Assembly: GCF_000718165.1 (NCBI RefSeq)
Contig: NZ_JOEY01000052.1
Location: 1 to 64,000 of the forward strand
Direction: 5' to 3'
DNA from: Streptomyces fulvoviolaceus
Lineage (GTDB): Bacteria > Actinomycetota > Actinomycetes > Streptomycetales > Streptomycetaceae
Length of the DNA: 64,000 nucleotides
The notes beneath the pieces were generated by a model, which saw only the letters and a list, made by a program, of their open reading frames with translations, searched no databases and was not told the DNA's origin. Of this stretch, positions 61,302 through 64,000 are shown piece after piece. Each line of letters starts with the position of its first letter. Within the stretch, counting starts at the first letter, position 1. A program made the translations under genes and the position numbers.

Positions 61302-62960
61302 TTACTTCACCGGCTTCAGGTGCGCGAGGACGTTCTCGAACGCCGGCCCGCCGTTCCAAGGCGCGCAGATGTCGTACGGATTGCTCTTGTCGGGGAATCC
61401 GGTCCAGTTGCGGGCGCTCCACGCGCAACCGGCGGTGATGTTCGACAGTGTCACGAACGGCACCTGGTCGACGATGATCTTCTCCAGCTTCCGGGTGAGC
61501 TGGATCTGGGTCTGCTCGTCGCCGGAGTCCGCGAGCTGGTTCAGCAGGTCGTCGGTGGACTTGTCGCGCCAGCGCAGGTAGTTGTTGGTCTGCGCCTTGC
61601 CGCCCTTCGGCGTGCCGGCGAACTGGCTGTTCAGCAGCGGGTTGTAGACCTGCCACGGCACGGCCCCGTAGGCGAGTCCGTACGAGGCGAGGTCGAAGTC
61701 GCCCTTCGCCCGGGTGTCGGTGTAGGTGCCGCTGGCCAGGGGCTGCACGTTCACCTTGATGCCGATCTTGCCGAGCTGGTCGGCGATGATCCTGGCCCGC
61801 TGCACCGAGTCCGCGAAGTCGGAGACCTCGATGTAGTTGAGCGTGAGCTGCTTGCCGTTCTTCGTCGCCTTGCCGTTGCTGAGGGTGTAACCGGCTTGCT
61901 GGAGCTGGGCTTTGGCGGCTGCGAGGTCGGTGCTGACCGCGTCCTTGTAGGCGGGGTCGAGCCACTTGCCCTGGGTCGTCGCGTCCAGGCCGGTCTGACT
62001 GATGGGGGTGGCACCGAGCTGGGTGACGAGCTGGATGAGCTGCTGCCGGTCGATCGCCAGCTCGACCGCTTTTCGGATGCGGACGTCCTTGAGCACGCTC
62101 CGGTCGTGGTTGAAGACCAGGATCAGCGACCCGTACGTCGGGTAGAAGTAGCCGTTCTTCGCCGGGTCCTTGTCGACGTACTGCTTCTCCAGGTTGGGTA
62201 TCGCGCCGCCGCTCAGGTCCTCCTGACCGCTGGTCAGCTGGGAGATCTCGGTGGCGGAGTTCACCACGGGCAGCCGGACCTGCTTCACCTGGATCTTGCT
62301 GCGCCAGTAGTCGTCCCGCAGGGAGAGGGTGATCTGCTGCGGGTCGAACCGCTTGAGGGTGTACGGGCCGCTGCCCACGGGGTCGGGGTTGGTGAAGGTG
62401 ACCGGATCTTTCTGATTCGCCCAGTACTTCTCCGGCACGATGTACTGCTGGAGAATCGAGGCGACCTGGGTGAAGGCGGGATTGTCGAAATGGAAGACGA
62501 CCGTCTTCTGCCTCTGCGCGGCCACCGAGGAGAAAGAAACGCCGGACGCGTTGAGTTCGGGTGTTTTCTTCACCAGCCGGAAGGTGAACACGACGTCCGC
62601 GGCGGTGACCGGTTTCCCGTCGCTCCAGGTGGCTTTCTTGTCTATGTCCACGGTCAGCGTACGGCCGTCCGCCGACAGCTTCTGCGCGGAGGCGAGCCAT
62701 GGTTCGAATTCGCCACCCTTGAGGACATTCACCCCCATGAGCGACTGGTACATGTAGATCCTGGTTCCGGGAGAAGCATCCCCGGTGCTGGTCAGCGGAT
62801 TGAAATTCCGCTGGAGCACGGTTTTCCCGGAAGCGTAGTTGATCATCAAAGAGCCACTGCTTGAATTCGCCGAACCGCTGTCCTGGCATGCGGTGAGCGC
62901 CAGACTCATCACCACGGCGACCACTGCCGGACCGGTTCTCAAGGAACGCCTGAGCCGCAC
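61302..62960 (-). CDS. Opp/Dpp-type substrate-binding lipoprotein (SBP_bac_5)
   Basis: A 552-residue lipoprotein: GPAVVAVVMSLALTAC has the lipobox LTAC. ADGRTLTVDIDKKATWSDGK and PVTAADVVFTFRLVKKTPEL are the hallmark of the family 5 binding proteins. With the two permeases and two ATPases it makes a full importer; the flanking GH29 and GH3 genes suggest that it takes up an oligosaccharide. The GTG start has GGGAGG upstream, with a short leader from the -10 box at 62987. Confidence 0.9.
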   Translation of the reverse strand: MRLRRSLRTGPAVVAVVMSLALTACQDSGSANSSSGSLMINYASGKTVLQRNFNPLTSTGDASPGTRIYMYQSLMGVNVLKGGEFEPWLASAQKLSADGRTLTVDIDKKATWSDGKPVTAADVVFTFRLVKKTPELNASGVSFSSVAAQRQKTVVFHFDNPAFTQVASILQQYIVPEKYWANQKDPVTFTNPDPVGSGPYTLKRFDPQQITLSLRDDYWRSKIQVKQVRLPVVNSATEISQLTSGQEDLSGGAIPNLEKQYVDKDPAKNGYFYPTYGSLILVFNHDRSVLKDVRIRKAVELAIDRQQLIQLVTQLGATPISQTGLDATTQGKWLDPAYKDAVSTDLAAAKAQLQQAGYTLSNGKATKNGKQLTLNYIEVSDFADSVQRARIIADQLGKIGIKVNVQPLASGTYTDTRAKGDFDLASYGLAYGAVPWQVYNPLLNSQFAGTPKGGKAQTNNYLRWRDKSTDDLLNQLADSGDEQTQIQLTRKLEKIIVDQVPFVTLSNITAGCAWSARNWTGFPDKSNPYDICAPWNGGPAFENVLAHLKPVK

Positions 62961-62986
62961 GGCTGACCTCCCAACTCGGTTGCGGC

Positions 62987-63016
62987 ATTGTGCGAACGGG
63001 AAACGCCGGGTGTCAA
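62987..63016 (-). promoter_or_regulatory. Vegetative-type promoter of the Opp-type import operon
   Basis: On the minus strand TTGACA (63016-63011), 18 bases, CACAAT (62992-62987). Transcription would begin near 62980, about 20 bases before the GTG start codon. The large inverted repeat lies 16 bases upstream of the -35 box. Confidence 0.7.
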
Positions 63017-63032
63017 GAAGAAACGAAAATCC

Positions 63033-63084
63033 CCGACATACGAACCTGGTTCCAAAAAGAAATGGAACCAGGTTCGTATGTCGG
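63033..63084. promoter_or_regulatory. 22-base perfect inverted repeat between divergent import operon and GH29 gene
   Basis: Two perfect 22-base arms (63033-63054 and 63063-63084) flank an A-rich 8-base loop, AAAAGAAA. Each arm contains the smaller palindrome GAACCTGGTTC, so the unit is two identical operator-like sites facing each other. Their centres are about 30 bases apart, close to three helical turns. It sits in the control region, not after a gene, so a regulatory role is more likely than termination. Confidence 0.7.
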
Positions 63085-63149
63085 CAGTGTGTTTAATGGG
63101 CTGACACGGAAGGGGAGGAATGGCCCTCAGTCGAACCGGAGGCAATGAA

Positions 63150-64000
63150 TTGACGCAGACGCGTGACACACCCGCGGCGACCGGTTGGATGCGGGAGGCG
63201 AGGTTCGGCCTCTTCGTCCACTTCGGCGTCTACAGCATGGCCGCACGGCACGAATGGGTGCGCAGCTACGAGGAGCTCGACGACGCCACGTACCAGCGGT
63301 ACGTGGACCACTTCGACCCCGACCTGTTCGACGCCGCCGCCATAGCCCGCACGGCACGCGAGGCCGGCATGCGGTACGCCGTACTCACCACCAAGCACCA
63401 CGACGGCTTCTGCCTCTGGGACTCGGCGCTCACGGACTACAGCTCGGCCCGCGTCTGCGGCCGGGACCTGGTCGCCGAGTTCGTGACCGCCGTACGCGCC
63501 GAAGGGCTCAAGGTCGGCTTCTACCACTCGCTCCTCGACTGGCACCATCCCGACTACGTGATCGACGGCGTCCACCCGCTGCGCAACGCGCCGGACGTGG
63601 CCACCCTCAACTCCGGCCGTGACATGGGCAGATACCGCGCCTACCTGCACGCCCAGGTCAAGGAGCTGCTCACCTCGTACGGCCAGGTCGACCTGATGTT
63701 CTACGACTTCACGTTTCCCTGGAACCGCGGCGGGATGCCGGGCAAGGGTCCGGAGGACTGGGACTCGGCGGAGCTTCTGGCGACGACCCGCGCGCTCCAG
63801 CCGGGCATCGTGGTCAACAACCGCCTCGGCATCCCGGGCGACTACGTGACCCCCGAGCAGTACCAGCCGGATCGTCCACTCACCGAGGACGGCGTCGAGA
63901 TCATGTGGGAGGCGTGCCAGACCCTCAACGGCTCGTGGGGATATCACCGCGACAACCTGGAGTTCAAGGACCCCGGCGACCTGGTGCGCATGCTCGTCCA
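63150..64000 (+). CDS. GH29 alpha-L-fucosidase, 3' end beyond the window
   Basis: At least 283 residues of a GH29 enzyme without a signal peptide. WMREARFGLFVHFGVYSMAA, the TTKHHDGFCLWDS block and LKVGFYHSLLDWHHPDY are family hallmarks. VDLMFYDF holds the expected nucleophile Asp. A TTG start with GGAGG seven bases upstream is preferred; an ATG at 63120 in the same frame is the alternative. Fucose released inside the cell from imported oligosaccharides is the likely product. It diverges from the import operon and shares the large inverted repeat. Confidence 0.85.
   Translation, partial: MTQTRDTPAATGWMREARFGLFVHFGVYSMAARHEWVRSYEELDDATYQRYVDHFDPDLFDAAAIARTAREAGMRYAVLTTKHHDGFCLWDSALTDYSSARVCGRDLVAEFVTAVRAEGLKVGFYHSLLDWHHPDYVIDGVHPLRNAPDVATLNSGRDMGRYRAYLHAQVKELLTSYGQVDLMFYDFTFPWNRGGMPGKGPEDWDSAELLATTRALQPGIVVNNRLGIPGDYVTPEQYQPDRPLTEDGVEIMWEACQTLNGSWGYHRDNLEFKDPGDLVRMLV

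Noticed and set aside
63033..63084. The 22-base inverted repeat as a transcription terminator
   Set aside because: It lies upstream of both flanking genes and next to a promoter, so termination is an unlikely role; each arm contains its own smaller palindrome.

Overview
The window looks like a Streptomyces (or close relative) chromosome segment. It is very GC-rich, with strong third-position GC, many GTG starts, 4-base ATGA/GTGA gene overlaps, twin-arginine exported sugar enzymes, and a sugar ABC transporter without its own ATPase. No rRNA, tRNA or CRISPR was seen. All calls come from reading the sequence; no database search was possible.

Layout. (1) 1-8.7 kb: a sugar-uptake operon read leftwards (GH127 beta-L-arabinofuranosidase-like enzyme, lipoprotein binding protein, two permeases, secreted GH39-like enzyme with a ricin domain), with a divergent LacI-family regulator and a LacI-type operator between them. 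A truncated secreted ricin-domain gene runs off the left edge. (2) 8.7-16.4 kb: a patch rich in broken genes. It holds pieces of a Tn3-family transposase, a MITE-like element, an IS5-superfamily transposase, a tyrosine integrase, a frameshifted ABC ATPase and a chimera of two gene fragments. Intact genes here are an FAD oxidoreductase with an ECF41-type sigma factor, a VOC protein and a phosphotransferase. (3) 16.5-41 kb: a catabolic island of about 24 genes: five SDRs, three acyl-CoA dehydrogenases, two crotonases, a thiolase-like/DUF35 pair, an APH-like kinase, an acyl-CoA ligase, an MBL hydrolase, EthD and SnoaL-like proteins, a zinc alcohol dehydrogenase, a flavoprotein dehydrogenase, a branched-chain-amino-acid-type ABC importer and one TetR regulator. 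(4) 41-64 kb: a polysaccharide-utilisation region: PfkB kinase, two GH95-like enzymes, a pectate-lyase-fold protein, an alginate-lyase-family protein, GH88, GH97, an unusual regulator, GH3, a complete Opp-type ABC importer and, at the right edge, a GH29 fucosidase.

How it works together. In region 3 a near-identical sequence (consensus WACTGAANTSANTTCANKTT) occurs at six transcription-unit starts, with a half-copy before the TetR gene. At four of them it begins within about 8 bases after a readable -10 box, so TetR probably represses the whole island. The contents fit activation of an unknown acid or lactone to a CoA ester, handling of a hydroxyacyl-CoA by a kinase/acyl-CoA dehydrogenase pair (as in ACAD10/11 and the levulinate Lva pathway), beta-oxidation and perhaps retro-aldol cleavage. 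One transporter protein fuses LivM, LivG and LivF. In region 4 the enzymes suggest an acidic, fucose- or L-galactose-decorated polysaccharide, cut outside the cell by lyases and GH95/GH97/GH88, imported by the Opp-type system and finished by GH3 and GH29. The substrates are inferred, not shown.
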